Shown here piece after piece: positions 15,416 to 23,730 of a DNA stretch of 64,000 nt. Origin of the DNA: DASUVM01 sp963704675 (GTDB taxonomy: Bacteria; Patescibacteriota; Saccharimonadia; Saccharimonadales; Saccharimonadaceae); contig OY969928.1 in NCBI GenBank assembly GCA_963704675.1, positions 372,001 through 436,000 of the forward strand. The letters run 5' to 3'. The position numbers and the translations under genes are program-made. Within the stretch, counting starts at the first letter, position 1. The number at the start of each line of letters is the position of its first letter. The notes beneath the pieces were generated by a model. The model was not told where the DNA came from and did no database searches. It worked only from the letters and a program-made list of their open reading frames with translations.

Positions 15416-15727
15416 TTAAGATTCTCCCATTTTGCTTCTTCGTGCTTCTACTGCCTGTAATATTTCTTGTAATACTTCTGCTGTATTACCGCGCCCCTGC
15501 ACCTCTTCTGTGACTGCGTCATTCGCTGCCTGCAACCATCTTTTAAAGGCGTCTGACCCAACTGCTTTTTCAAGTACCGGTGCAGTCCCCAGGGCTATAA
15601 CTGATAGCCATCTTCGAGTCGATGACTTAAGAGGAATCCTCTGCCTTTCTGCATTTTCCAACCATGGGTCACGACGCCCATGTTCATCGACAAGAAAGTC
15701 TCCTTTACCATAAGGAAGGCCACTCAT
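15416..15727 (-). CDS. Unknown 103-aa protein embedded between atpG and atpD
   Basis: Its ATG overlaps the atpG TGA (ATGA), and its TAA is directly followed by the atpD ATG. The order gamma-X-beta is not the usual gamma-beta. The protein begins MSGLPYGKGDFLVDEHGRRDPW, then has a basic linker and a helical C-terminal half (FKRWLQAANDAVTEEVQGRG, VLQEILQAVEARRSK). No signal or transmembrane helix. No family recognised. Tight coupling to core subunits argues for expression in step with F1. Confidence 0.8.
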   Translation of the reverse strand: MSGLPYGKGDFLVDEHGRRDPWLENAERQRIPLKSSTRRWLSVIALGTAPVLEKAVGSDAFKRWLQAANDAVTEEVQGRGNTAEVLQEILQAVEARRSKMGES

Positions 15728-16590
15728 TTCATCGCCTCCGCACCGCCAGTAATTTCGGCCAGTTCTTGAGTAATGTAGGCTTGGCGAGCTTTATTCATTT
15801 CAAGGGTTAAATCATCGATAATGCCGCTGGCATTGTCAGTAGCGTTGCGCATCGCCATCATGCGCATGCTGTATTCTGAAGCAGCTGCTGAGTAAATTGA
15901 TTGCGCAAGCTGACTTTCTAACATGCGAATTGTCACCGTTTGCAACACCGCTTCGGCTGATGGTTCGAAATCGGCAATTTTGACGTCTTCTGAAACTTCA
16001 ATATCTTCAAAACCGGCTGGCAACAAGTGCATTCCCCCGGCTTTTTGCACTAAGGTGCTGACATATTCGGTGAAGATAATCTCGACGGCATCGACCTCGC
16101 CAGAAATAAATTGTTCAAGTGCTGTGCCGATAATTGGCTGCAAATTATTGGCGTCGGGTTCATCGGGAAAGTTGGTGTATGAACCAACCGTTTCAACGCC
16201 TTTTAATCGAGCAACAAACTGGCCGGCTTGACGACCAATGGTAATAGCCGATACGTCAATACCTTCAGCTTGATCAGCTTTTGCGGCACGAGTAAAAGCT
16301 TTAAAGACATTGCTATTATAAGCACCGGCTAAGCCGCGATCACTGGCAATAACGATATAGAGGCGCTTTTTAACGGGGCGGGCCTGATAGAGCGATACAT
16401 CAATCGTTTCGCCACTTTGCCTGAGGTACGTCAGCAACTCCTGCGCCGCTCGGGCATAATCAGCCGTGCGAGCCACTACCGCCTGGGCACGGCGAAGCTT
16501 GCTGGCGGCGACCAGCTCCATCGCTTTGGTAATTTGGCGAGTGCTTTTTACCGAGCGAATGCGGGTTTTAATGAGTTGCGTGGCGGGCAT
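15724..16590 (-). CDS. atpG: F1 ATP synthase gamma subunit
   Basis: 288 residues. N-terminal coiled-coil helix with TRIRSVKSTRQITKAMELVAASKLRRAQ, central Rossmann-like domain with IASDRGLAGAYN, and C-terminal helix MRNATDNASGIIDDLTLEMNKARQAYIT, all hallmarks of gamma, the rotating shaft. The start overlaps the atpA stop (TAATG). It ends in TGA, showing that TGA is a stop codon here. Confidence 0.97.
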   Translation of the reverse strand: MPATQLIKTRIRSVKSTRQITKAMELVAASKLRRAQAVVARTADYARAAQELLTYLRQSGETIDVSLYQARPVKKRLYIVIASDRGLAGAYNSNVFKAFTRAAKADQAEGIDVSAITIGRQAGQFVARLKGVETVGSYTNFPDEPDANNLQPIIGTALEQFISGEVDAVEIIFTEYVSTLVQKAGGMHLLPAGFEDIEVSEDVKIADFEPSAEAVLQTVTIRMLESQLAQSIYSAAASEYSMRMMAMRNATDNASGIIDDLTLEMNKARQAYITQELAEITGGAEAMK

Positions 16591-18119
16591 TAGCTTTTAA
16601 AACCTTTCATGATTTTTTCAGCAGTTTTGCTTATGGCAGCTTTAATTTCATCGGTTGGTTTATCGCCCTTATTGAGTTCACGCATGGCATCTTTTTGCTC
16701 GTGCCACAGCTCAGTTAGAAGAGCTGCTTGGGCGTCTTTCATTTTTTCAACTGGTACCTCATCGAAGCCGCCTTCGTTGGCAACGAAGAGTGTTGCGGTC
16801 ATTTCCCAGACACTCATTGGCTGGTATTGCGGCTGCTTTAAGAGTTCAACAAGTCGCTGACCGCGATTAATGCGTTGTTTGGTTTCGGCATCGAGGTCGG
16901 AGCTAAATTGAGCAAAGGCAGCTAGCTCACGGAACTGGGCAAGATCAAGCTTTAGACCGCCGCTCACACTCTTGACGGCTTTGGTTTGAGCAGCACCACC
17001 AACACGCGAGACACTTGTTCCAACCGAGATTGCCGGGCGAATGCCCTGGTAAAACAGGTTCGTCTCAAGAAAGATTTGACCATCGGTAATCGAAATGACA
17101 TTGGTTGGAATATAGGCTGCAATATCATTCGCCTGAGTTTCAATAATCGGCAATGCAGTCAACGAACCGGCGCCAAGCTTGTCATTTAATTTAGCCGAGC
17201 GCTCAAGCAGGCGAGAATGGAGATAGAAAACATCGCCAGGGTAAGCTTCGCGGCCTGGTGGGCGACGCAAAAGCAGCGACATCTGCCGATAAGCCACAGC
17301 ATGCTTTGAAAGATCATCGTAAATAACCAGCGCGTGCTTTTTATTGTCGCGGAAGTATTCACCCATGCTTGAGCCAGCGTAAGGCGCAAGATAAAGCAGG
17401 GCGGCAGGGTCAGCTGGGCTGGTCGCAACCACAATCGATTGCTCCATAACGCCTTCTTCTTTCAGGCGATCAACCAGGCGGGCAATTTTGCTGAGTTTTT
17501 GGCCAATAGCAACGTACACGTTCACCACACCGGTTTTTTGGCGGCCTTGGTTAATCATGGTATCAATTGCCACGGCGGTTTTACCGGTTTGGCGATCACC
17601 AATAATCAGTTCACGCTGGCCACGGCCAATTGGAACAAGCGTGTCGATTGCAACAATACCGGTCATTAATGGTTCATGCACACTTTTGCGGTCCATTACC
17701 CCGGGGGCAGGGCGCTCAAGCGGGTAGGTTCTCTCAGCTTCAATGTGGCCCTTGCCATCAAGCGGGCGACCGAGCGGGTCAACCACACGGCCAAGCAACG
17801 CTTCGCCCACAGGCACTTCAATAACGTGGCCGCTGAGGTGCACTTTAGCGCCGGCTGAGATTTTGGTGTCGTCGCCTAAAATAACTGCGCCGATCTCGTC
17901 TTCAAGCAGGTTAAGCGCGAAGGCCTCAACACTACTACCATCGGCGGTTTCAATAGTAATAACCTCATTTGCACCAGCGTTTGAAAGGCCATAAACCCAG
18001 GCCACACCATCGCCAACGCGGGTAACGATACCGGTTTCTTCAAGACCTTTGGTTGTTCTGAGGCCCTCAATGGCGGCCCGAATGTCTGCTGATAATTCTT
18101 TGACTGAAATGTCTGGCAT
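16590..18119 (-). CDS. atpA: F1 ATP synthase alpha subunit
   Basis: 509 residues. Non-catalytic P-loop GDRQTGKT at residues 174-181, PGREAYPGDVFYLHSRLLER and the SVSRVGGAAQ motif including the arginine finger region. Forms the alternating hexamer with beta. N-terminal extension as in bacterial AtpA that binds delta. It lies 22 nt after the delta gene. Confidence 0.98.
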   Translation of the reverse strand: MPDISVKELSADIRAAIEGLRTTKGLEETGIVTRVGDGVAWVYGLSNAGANEVITIETADGSSVEAFALNLLEDEIGAVILGDDTKISAGAKVHLSGHVIEVPVGEALLGRVVDPLGRPLDGKGHIEAERTYPLERPAPGVMDRKSVHEPLMTGIVAIDTLVPIGRGQRELIIGDRQTGKTAVAIDTMINQGRQKTGVVNVYVAIGQKLSKIARLVDRLKEEGVMEQSIVVATSPADPAALLYLAPYAGSSMGEYFRDNKKHALVIYDDLSKHAVAYRQMSLLLRRPPGREAYPGDVFYLHSRLLERSAKLNDKLGAGSLTALPIIETQANDIAAYIPTNVISITDGQIFLETNLFYQGIRPAISVGTSVSRVGGAAQTKAVKSVSGGLKLDLAQFRELAAFAQFSSDLDAETKQRINRGQRLVELLKQPQYQPMSVWEMTATLFVANEGGFDEVPVEKMKDAQAALLTELWHEQKDAMRELNKGDKPTDEIKAAISKTAEKIMKGFKS

Positions 18120-18141
18120 AATAATTACTTACTCCTCATGC

Positions 18142-18537
18142 TCATCGCGTTTTTAGCTGTTGTAGTTGTCGTTTTACTGAAGTGTCAAGTTCACGGCCAG
18201 GAATGGTTAGCTTGACGCCGCCAACAAGATCAGGATTGATTATTTCGCTAAGTTCAATAATTCCAGCCTTGGTTGCCAATTGAACGAGTTCGGTGATAGC
18301 GGTTCGGGCATCATCTGAAAGCTCACGAGCCGTTATAACACTTGCAGCAACGTGCCCACGGGCAGCAAGCTCTTTGATAATATCAGCAACTATCATATCA
18401 AGCTCTTTCACCCACTTAGACTCAATGAGGAAGGCAGCGAGTGATTGTACGACATAGTGTTTAGCCTCGGGTTCTGGCGCCTTTAACAGTTCATCAACAA
18501 ATGTTTGAGCTAGTAAACGACGACTAACAGTTCGCAT
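18142..18537 (-). CDS. atpH: F1 ATP synthase delta subunit (short)
   Basis: 131 residues versus roughly 175-180 in typical bacterial delta. The C-terminal part is recognisable (ISEIINPDLVGGVKLTIPGRELDTSVKRQLQQL, matching the conserved NPDLIGG-D-S region). The N-terminal six-helix domain that binds alpha seems shortened. Delta links alpha to the b-subunit stalk. Position between b and alpha supports the call. ATG 18535-18537 is 3 nt after the atpF stop. Confidence 0.88.
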   Translation of the reverse strand: MRTVSRRLLAQTFVDELLKAPEPEAKHYVVQSLAAFLIESKWVKELDMIVADIIKELAARGHVAASVITARELSDDARTAITELVQLATKAGIIELSEIINPDLVGGVKLTIPGRELDTSVKRQLQQLKTR

Positions 18538-18540
18538 GAG

Positions 18541-19095
18541 CTATCCTTTCGCCCCTTTGACAGCGCGTTCAATCAGCTGGCCGTCTTTTGCTGAATCAAG
18601 CTTCTCACCGATAATTTTCTCGGTTGCTTCGGCGACTAAGCTTGTAGTTTCGCGGCGCAGTTCAGTGCGAGCTTTGGTAATATCGGTTTCGAGTTGGGCC
18701 TTGGCCTCGCTCACGATATGCTCGGCACGGGTAGTAGCACGCTCTTCGGCGGCGGCCACCATATCACCGGCTTCTTTGTGGGCGGTAGCAACAATTTGCT
18801 CGGCCTCGCTGCGGGCTTCTTTGATTTGCTCGGCAATTTTCTTTTCGGCCTCTTCAGCTTTTTTTGCCGCTTCTTCGGCGGCTTTGGCACCGGCGTCGAG
18901 CTGTTCTTGACGTTTGTCGATAGCTTTAATTAAAACCGGATACACAAATTTGCCAAGTAAAAACACCAGAATCAAAAAGGCTACTCCTTGCAGTAGCAAG
19001 AGTTTCCAATCGATTCCAAGTGCCTCGAATAAGCCTGGCTGTTCGCCAGCCACGGCAGCCTCAGATGCCAATAGCGTTAGTTGTTCTATTATCAT
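18541..19095 (-). CDS. atpF: F0 ATP synthase b subunit
   Basis: 184 residues: an N-terminal hydrophobic helix (about residues 31-52, LLLLQGVAFLILVFLLGKFVY) followed by a long charged coiled coil rich in Ala/Glu/Lys. It forms the peripheral stalk. Length and architecture are normal. It is separated from atpE by a structured 143-nt gap. Confidence 0.95.
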   Translation of the reverse strand: MIIEQLTLLASEAAVAGEQPGLFEALGIDWKLLLLQGVAFLILVFLLGKFVYPVLIKAIDKRQEQLDAGAKAAEEAAKKAEEAEKKIAEQIKEARSEAEQIVATAHKEAGDMVAAAEERATTRAEHIVSEAKAQLETDITKARTELRRETTSLVAEATEKIIGEKLDSAKDGQLIERAVKGAKG

Positions 19096-19128
19096 TATTG
19101 AATTCCTCTAACATTTAGTAGGGGCTCT

Positions 19129-19231
19129 CCAAAATAGTGCAGTTCGGTTGAAAACCGAGCACCGCAAGTGAGCCGTACACTGGTACGGTGATCGGCGGAG
19201 CGGAGGGTTTCGATCGAAATGTGCATTTTGG
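19129..19231 (-). promoter_or_regulatory. Structured intergenic RNA between atpE and atpF
   Basis: The gap folds as an outer stem CCAAAATAGTGCA (19129-19141) with TGTGCATTTTGG (19220-19231) enclosing CGGTT/AACCG (19145-19157) and CCGTAC/GTACGG (19173-19188) hairpins. All other junctions in the operon are overlaps or very short, so this gap stands out. A likely role is to uncouple the highly needed c subunit from b, by partial termination or mRNA stabilisation. Confidence 0.55.
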
Positions 19232-19238
19232 TGAGTTC

Positions 19239-19451
19239 CTACAGGTATTTTGCGATGATGGCAACGATGATCGCAATAATCGCCAATGCGTCAACGAACG
19301 AGATCGCCAAAATCATAAGCCCACGAATTTCACCAATTTTTTCTGGGTTACGGCCAGCTGCCTGCAAAGCGCCAGCACCAACAATACCGGCACCAAGACC
19401 ACAAAGGCCAGCTGCGATTGCGTAGGTTAAACCAAATGCTAATTCTTCCAT
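19239..19451 (-). CDS. atpE: F0 ATP synthase c subunit
   Basis: 70 residues, two transmembrane helices joined by the polar loop AGRNPEK (Arg34, Asn35, Pro36). The ion-binding carboxylate is Asp54 in helix 2 (ISFVDALAII). Helix 1 has the Gly-rich packing pattern GLCGLGAGIVGAG. Asp rather than Glu and no obvious Na+-ligand set suggest proton coupling, though this is not proof. Forms the rotor ring. Confidence 0.96.
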   Translation of the reverse strand: MEELAFGLTYAIAAGLCGLGAGIVGAGALQAAGRNPEKIGEIRGLMILAISFVDALAIIAIIVAIIAKYL

Positions 19452-19488
19452 ATACTTATCTCCTTATTCTATTTAATACTACCATCTT

Positions 19489-20319
19489 CTAACTCCTTGC
19501 CTCTGCCACTTTCGGCTTATCAGCATCAGGGAGGGAATGGTCATTGTTATCATGGCTGCCATGTGACTCACTGCCGAGTGAAATAAACACAATGGTTAGC
19601 ATAAAGAACACGTAAGCCTGAATAGTGCCAATGAAGAGCTCGAACACCATAAACGGCGGCAAGGCAAGGAAGGCAAAGTAATTTGTTAGGAACCCAACCA
19701 TAATTAACAACACCTCGCCAGCAAATACATTACCGAATAAACGCATGCTCAGCGCAATCAGGCGCGAAAATTCGGCGATAATCTCTAATATTCCTTCAAA
19801 GGCGCCAGCTGGGTCTTTGATTGGATTACGGAAGTATCGCCCAAGATTACCGAAAGCACCGTGCTGTTTAATGGCATACATTTGCACGGTGACCATACTG
19901 ATAACCGCCAGTGCGAAGGTAACATTTAAATCAGCGGCGAGACCACGGAATAACGGCATGCCGTTATAAGTAATCGGCCCAACAAACGGCAGAATGCCCA
20001 GCCAGTAATTTGCGATAATAAAGAAGAACATAGTGATCGCCAGTGGCACTAAGCGGCGAGCAGTTTGGCGATTATTAGTTACTTGCTCAATCGTGTTCAG
20101 AAGCATTTCAAACACCCATAACAGGGCAATAGCAGGGCGGGTGCGACGATTAGTTTTAGCAGCAAAAGCCATGTAAGCAAACAACCAGATAACTAAACCG
20201 TAGCCTAATACGCCGAGCAGAATCGAATTGGTGATTGGAATCGGCCCCAAGTGAAACAAAATGTCAGGCGCCAAGCTCACGTGCGGTGTTTCAGCAGCAA
20301 ATTGCAAGGCAGCGTTCAC
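19489..20319 (-). CDS. atpB: F0 ATP synthase a subunit
   Basis: 276 residues with five to six transmembrane helices. The essential Arg193 lies in ALSMRLFGNVFAGE. The half-channel helix near the C-terminus reads FELFIGTIQAYVFFMLTIVF. An N-terminal FHLGPIPITNS motif is typical. The hydrophilic His/Asp-rich tail (SHGSHDNNDHSLPDADK) is an extension. Four-base overlap with the upstream small membrane gene. Confidence 0.96.
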   Translation of the reverse strand: MNAALQFAAETPHVSLAPDILFHLGPIPITNSILLGVLGYGLVIWLFAYMAFAAKTNRRTRPAIALLWVFEMLLNTIEQVTNNRQTARRLVPLAITMFFFIIANYWLGILPFVGPITYNGMPLFRGLAADLNVTFALAVISMVTVQMYAIKQHGAFGNLGRYFRNPIKDPAGAFEGILEIIAEFSRLIALSMRLFGNVFAGEVLLIMVGFLTNYFAFLALPPFMVFELFIGTIQAYVFFMLTIVFISLGSESHGSHDNNDHSLPDADKPKVAEARS

Positions 20320-20579
20320 TTACTTGATTCTCCCTTGGTATCTTTTAATTGCAGCCAGACTAAAAGCCCGGCAATAATGACACCGAGGGTAATACCGGCA
20401 ACGGTCACCCAGGGTTTTGTACCCCAGGTACGATCAGCCAAGACACCCAAAATGGCACCGCCAACCGCTGGTACAAACATTCGCCAGGTGGTATCAGCAA
20501 TAGCGCCAAACACCAAAAGCGCCGTATTTTTTGACGGCACAGGCTTATCAGATGTCGGCTGTTTGGCATCTGTTGACAT
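20316..20579 (-). CDS. Small membrane protein heading the atp operon (AtpI/AtpZ-like)
   Basis: The ATG at 20577-20579 gives 87 residues: a hydrophilic N-terminus, then two hydrophobic helices (LLVFGAIADTTWRMFVPAVGGAILG and VTVAGITLGVIIAGLLVWLQL) around DRTWGTKPW. Size, position directly before atpB and two-helix hairpin match the AtpI/AtpZ group, which aids c-ring assembly or Mg transport. A longer in-frame reading to 20684 exists but enters the leader. Confidence 0.75.
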   Translation of the reverse strand: MSTDAKQPTSDKPVPSKNTALLVFGAIADTTWRMFVPAVGGAILGVLADRTWGTKPWVTVAGITLGVIIAGLLVWLQLKDTKGESSK

Positions 20580-20661
20580 TAGATAAAGTTTAGCATGTTT
20601 TAAAGGGTTAGTAAAGCGGAACGACAAAACGAAAGAGAAAAGAATTGATAGCGGCATCCAG

Positions 20662-20701
20662 GCCATAGCTAGTTGAATGGGCAAAAGTGCCCTGGCTATG
20701 G
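20662..20701 (-). other. Hairpin with conserved loop, copy 1
   Basis: GCCATAGC pairs with GCTATGGC; inner stem GGGCA/TGCCC. The segment GTTGAATGGGCAAAA also occurs in a second hairpin at 24343-24389 whose stem is different. It lies upstream of the atp operon. Confidence 0.55.
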
Positions 20702-20737
20702 CTTATTTGCATAAATTCCTAAATTTAAAATTTAAAG

Positions 20738-20766
20738 TTGACGTTTTGCATCTTTAGTGTTATAGT
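20738..20766 (+). promoter_or_regulatory. Strong sigma70-type promoter (TTGACG-17-TATAGT)
   Basis: TTGACG 20738-20743, 17-nt spacer, TATAGT 20761-20766, about 55 nt before the Shine-Dalgarno of the GC-rich gene at 20829. Confidence 0.75.
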
Positions 20767-20828
20767 AATAAATATCGGGTCAGTTTCATCGACTCGACCG
20801 TGAACACTACAAATTAGAGGAGCAAGCA

Positions 20829-21299
20829 ATGGCGTTGTTGAGCTTTCTGGGAGATAACACCCCGGAGACCACTAACGATCACGCACCCTACAAGTACGTG
20901 CAGTACAGCGACGGCTGCATCGCGTTGGTGGACTTCAACGAGCGGCGGATCAGCGGCTACGAGCCGCAGAACGGCGACCAGCACACCAACGACGTCCAGG
21001 CCGTGGCCGAGCTCCACATCGGGACGGGGCACGCCGGGCGCGACAAGCTCGCCGACGCGATCATCAGGTGGAGACAGAACCAGCGCGACCAAGGCCGTCA
21101 GGAGCACGAGCTCTACATCGCGTTCGGTGGCGACTTCCGCCAGTGGATCGAGAAGGTTCGGAATACCGACCCGAGCTGCCCACTGCCGGTGACGCCGGCA
21201 AACGTGCGACTCGTACAGGAGACCTTCCTGAACCCGGAGCTGATCGGGCTGTACCTGTTCATCATGTTCGGTACGCCGCCCCACCTGCTCCTTCCGTAG
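20829..21299 (+). CDS. GC-rich orphan protein (156 aa)
   Basis: ATG 20829 after AGAGGAG Shine-Dalgarno. Soluble alpha/beta protein; central part RDKLADAIIRWRQNQRDQGRQEHELYIAFGGDFRQWIEKV is amphipathic and helical. C-terminus LIGLYLFIMFGTPPHLLLP is hydrophobic and could be membrane-associating. No family recognised. Codon use is strongly GC-biased at third positions (NNC/NNG), unlike the AT-rich leader and adjacent core genes. With its own consensus promoter and perfect terminator it is a textbook stand-alone cassette, likely acquired. Confidence 0.8.
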   Translation: MALLSFLGDNTPETTNDHAPYKYVQYSDGCIALVDFNERRISGYEPQNGDQHTNDVQAVAELHIGTGHAGRDKLADAIIRWRQNQRDQGRQEHELYIAFGGDFRQWIEKVRNTDPSCPLPVTPANVRLVQETFLNPELIGLYLFIMFGTPPHLLLP

Positions 21300-21307
21300 T
21301 GCTCACA

Positions 21308-21339
21308 CGGTCCCGCCGCCACATCAGGCGGCGGGACCG
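21308..21339 (+). terminator. Intrinsic terminator
   Basis: Perfect 13-bp stem CGGTCCCGCCGCC/GGCGGCGGGACCG with a 6-nt loop, 8 nt after the stop of the orphan gene. No long T run. Confidence 0.7.
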
Positions 21340-21502
21340 AGCACAGCCCAAATGCTTTATTTTATATATTGTACTTTAGAGGATTTAGGCTGTGCCGCTC
21401 TACGATTATAATTAATGTTAATTGCGGCCAAGACATAAATCACCGTTTTTACACTATACTAGAGTTGCGGTATGCTGCCACAGATCTACCATGGAGGTTC
21501 TG

Positions 21503-21934
21503 TTGCCTGCTAGAGTTTTAGTGTTTTGTGACAAGCCCGAAGTCACCCCTGGCTTCAACGAGATAACCAAAGGGCTGAGCAAACTCATTTACACAGCTAT
21601 CGAGGCCGCCCACGAAGCCCTCACGTACCAGCAAATCATGTGGCATTGAAGCTACATGACAATGCAGATAGTTGACCGCTGCGTACAACTTGCCGAAATC
21701 GCCACTCTCAACATGGTTGTGTATTTGCCCGCCCCTGAAGAAGCGGTAACCGATGCAGATCAAAAGCTCTATCGCCAGGTTGTCGCTAGCAGGATACTCG
21801 ATATACTGCAACCCACAATGGACTCTTTGCTTGCAGGCGGCAACCGTCTGATCATCGAGTGCCACGTGACTCTTGAAGCAAGCGATGGCTTCCGCTACGA
21901 GACTGGTTGCAAGCCAGAATACCTGTCATCGTAA
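21503..21934 (+). pseudogene. Orphan cassette gene interrupted by in-frame TGA
   Basis: A TTG at 21503 follows GGAGGT. The frame runs 48 codons to TGA 21647-21649, then continues in the same frame from ATG 21656 to TAA 21934 (together about 143 residues). A related but more damaged copy at 23318 keeps similarity on both sides of this stop (first part PARVLVF / PRVVVLH, second part NMVVYLP...LYRQVVASRILDIL / SILVYPP...DYRQAVRDNILAAL). It was therefore probably one gene. Alternatives are two short translated ORFs or read-through. Function unknown. Confidence 0.6.
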
Positions 21935-21944
21935 GGTAGCTCAA

Positions 21945-21990
21945 CCCGCCTTTGGCTAGTGCCTAGGCTGGCCAAAGGCGGGCTCGAAGA
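21945..21990 (+). terminator. Intrinsic terminator (cassette type)
   Basis: CCCGCCTTTGGC pairs with GCCAAAGGCGGG, then CTCGAAGAAG. It is nearly the same as the hairpin at 23731-23772, supporting duplication of the whole cassette. Confidence 0.7.
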
Positions 21991-22004
21991 AGTATAATAA
22001 CGGC

Positions 22005-22502
22005 ATGAAAAACCGCAAACTTGCCATTACCGTCTTGCTTATAATAATACTGATTGTGGCCGCATTCGTTTATGTGTTCTTCTTACCGAAGGCACCGATT
22101 GATAATGCCGAAAAAACGCCACCCGCCAATAATTCGACCGAAACAAAACCTGTGCCGATCGATCCAAATATGCAAACACCCGCACCAATGGCAGGGAAAT
22201 ATACTGACTATTCAGAAGCAAGTTTTGCCGCAGCAGCTAATGAAAAGCGCATATTATTTTTTCACGCCGCGTGGTGCCCCCAATGCCGAGCGCTTGAGAA
22301 AAGCATTCAAGCAGAAAAAATTCCATCAGGTATAGTGATCTTGAAAGTAGATTATGATACTTCTCAAAAGCTTAGGCGGCAATATGGCGTGACGCTTCAG
22401 ACTACTTTAGTCGAAGTTGACAAAAATGGTACCCTGAAGAAAAAGTTTGTGGCTTATGATGAGCCGTCGCTTGCAGCGCTCATCAGAGAATTTGAGCATT
22501 AA
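22005..22502 (+). CDS. Membrane-anchored thioredoxin-like protein
   Basis: 165 residues. N-terminal transmembrane anchor (residues 7-27), Pro/Thr linker, then a thioredoxin fold from about 68. The redox motif is FHAAWCPQCRAL with Cys91 and Cys94 (CPQC), and DYDTSQKLRRQYGVTLQTTLVEVD carries the region normally holding the cis-Pro; here Thr occupies that place. Faces the outside of the cell. Stop and the next gene's ATG are adjacent, so it is co-expressed with a CcdA-type electron carrier that would keep it reduced. TATAAT lies 6 nt before the ATG: likely leaderless. Confidence 0.88.
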   Translation: MKNRKLAITVLLIIILIVAAFVYVFFLPKAPIDNAEKTPPANNSTETKPVPIDPNMQTPAPMAGKYTDYSEASFAAAANEKRILFFHAAWCPQCRALEKSIQAEKIPSGIVILKVDYDTSQKLRRQYGVTLQTTLVEVDKNGTLKKKFVAYDEPSLAALIREFEH

Positions 22503-23219
22503 ATGGAACTGCTGATTGTTTCGTTTGTTGCCGGCGTCTTAACAGTGCTTGCGCCCTGCACATTGCCGTTCTTGCCGATTTTACTGGGCGGTGTGGCGGC
22601 TGACGGGAAAGATTGGCGCAAGCCGTTTGCAATAGTTGCCGGCTTAGCCGGTTCGATTTTTATCTTTACGTTTCTTTTGAAAGTCAGCACTGATTTACTT
22701 GGCGTACCACAGATGGTATGGCAGTTTATTTCGGGCAGTATTCTGATAGTTTTCGGGCTTGTCATGCTATTTCCAGGAATTTGGGAACGCACCAGCGCAC
22801 GCTTAAGCACTTCATCAAATACCTGGCTGGCGCGCGCGATGAGAAAGAAGGGGATCAGCGGTGATTTGCTGATTGGCGCCGCGCTGGGGCCAGTGTTTAG
22901 CAGTTGCAGCCCGACGTATGCGCTTATCCTTGCAAGTGTTTTGCCCGTAACGCCAGTTCTGGGTGTACTATATCTGCTCGCCTATGTTATTGGCTTAGCG
23001 GCAATATTACTTTTAATTGCATTTCTTGGCCAACGAGTTATTGCTATTTTGCGCCCCGCTAGTAACCCACGCGGTTGGTTTAAACGAAGTCTAGGGATTA
23101 TCTTTTTGGCTATCGGCCTTGCTGTTATTCTTGGCCTCGATAAAAAACTGCAAACTTTTGTGCTTGAACAAGGGTGGTATGATCCAATCTCGAATTTTGA
23201 ACAACAATTTATGAGGTAA
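22503..23219 (+). CDS. ccdA: CcdA/DsbD-type thiol electron transporter
   Basis: 238 residues with six transmembrane helices. Cys19 in LAPCTLPFLP and Cys135 in FSSCSPTYAL are the two conserved membrane cysteines that pass electrons from cytoplasmic thioredoxin to extracytoplasmic partners. The N-terminal proline pair and Gly-rich packing are typical. Its partner is probably the thioredoxin-like protein encoded directly upstream (no spacer). Role: disulfide reduction or isomerisation of exported proteins. Confidence 0.9.
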   Translation: MELLIVSFVAGVLTVLAPCTLPFLPILLGGVAADGKDWRKPFAIVAGLAGSIFIFTFLLKVSTDLLGVPQMVWQFISGSILIVFGLVMLFPGIWERTSARLSTSSNTWLARAMRKKGISGDLLIGAALGPVFSSCSPTYALILASVLPVTPVLGVLYLLAYVIGLAAILLLIAFLGQRVIAILRPASNPRGWFKRSLGIIFLAIGLAVILGLDKKLQTFVLEQGWYDPISNFEQQFMR

Positions 23220-23317
23220 ACGGTAGCTACTTTGCCCGATCATGTCTAAATATAGTACTATTACCATTGTTTTCCATGCCGGAGAGCCTGCTGCGGCAGC
23301 CCTACCATGGAGGTTTC

Positions 23318-23700
23318 ATGCCCAGAGTCGTAGTCTTGCACGACCCAACTGCTCCAAATGTTGCCTGGTAACAAAATCGCTTCGTCGGATCGTATTGATG
23401 CGATCAAAAAGGCAAGTGAGGATCCCGGGCACATCAAGGCAAGCTTTGAGATGAAGGAGATTGGCCTCTGGGGTACTGTCATATAGCAATCTCAGTGAGC
23501 ACGTGGCGAGCATCAGCATCCTCGTCTATCCTCCCAACTACAGCACGAGAATAGTTGTCACCGAGGAAGACTATCGGCAAGCCGTGAGAGATAACATTCT
23601 TGCCGCCCTATAGGTCATCTTGAACAAGATTCCCGAAGGAAGAAATCGGCCCAGTATCGAATGTGGTGTGATTTTCCGAGAGTACCAGCGGCTTCTTCAT
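23318..23700 (+). pseudogene. Decayed second copy of the 21.5-kb cassette gene
   Basis: It starts with the same leader (ACCATGGAGGTT) then ATG CCC AGA GTC. The product similarity to the 21503 gene continues, but only by changing frame twice (around 23365 and 23480) and passing a TAG near 23611. Segments ASSDRIDAIKKASEDPG, SNLSEHVASISILVYPP and SIECGVIFRE align with parts of the first copy (last one to LIIECHVTLEA). Right end is approximate. Clearly broken unless there are sequencing errors. Confidence 0.65.
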
Positions 23701-23730
23701 CGATCACGACGGCGCAAAACTCTGGTAGGT

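Noticed and set aside
21503..21934. UGA recoding (stop read as amino acid) as explanation for the in-frame TGA
   Set aside because: Other genes such as atpG end in TGA, and the related copy is broken by TAA/TAG and frameshifts, so decay is simpler.
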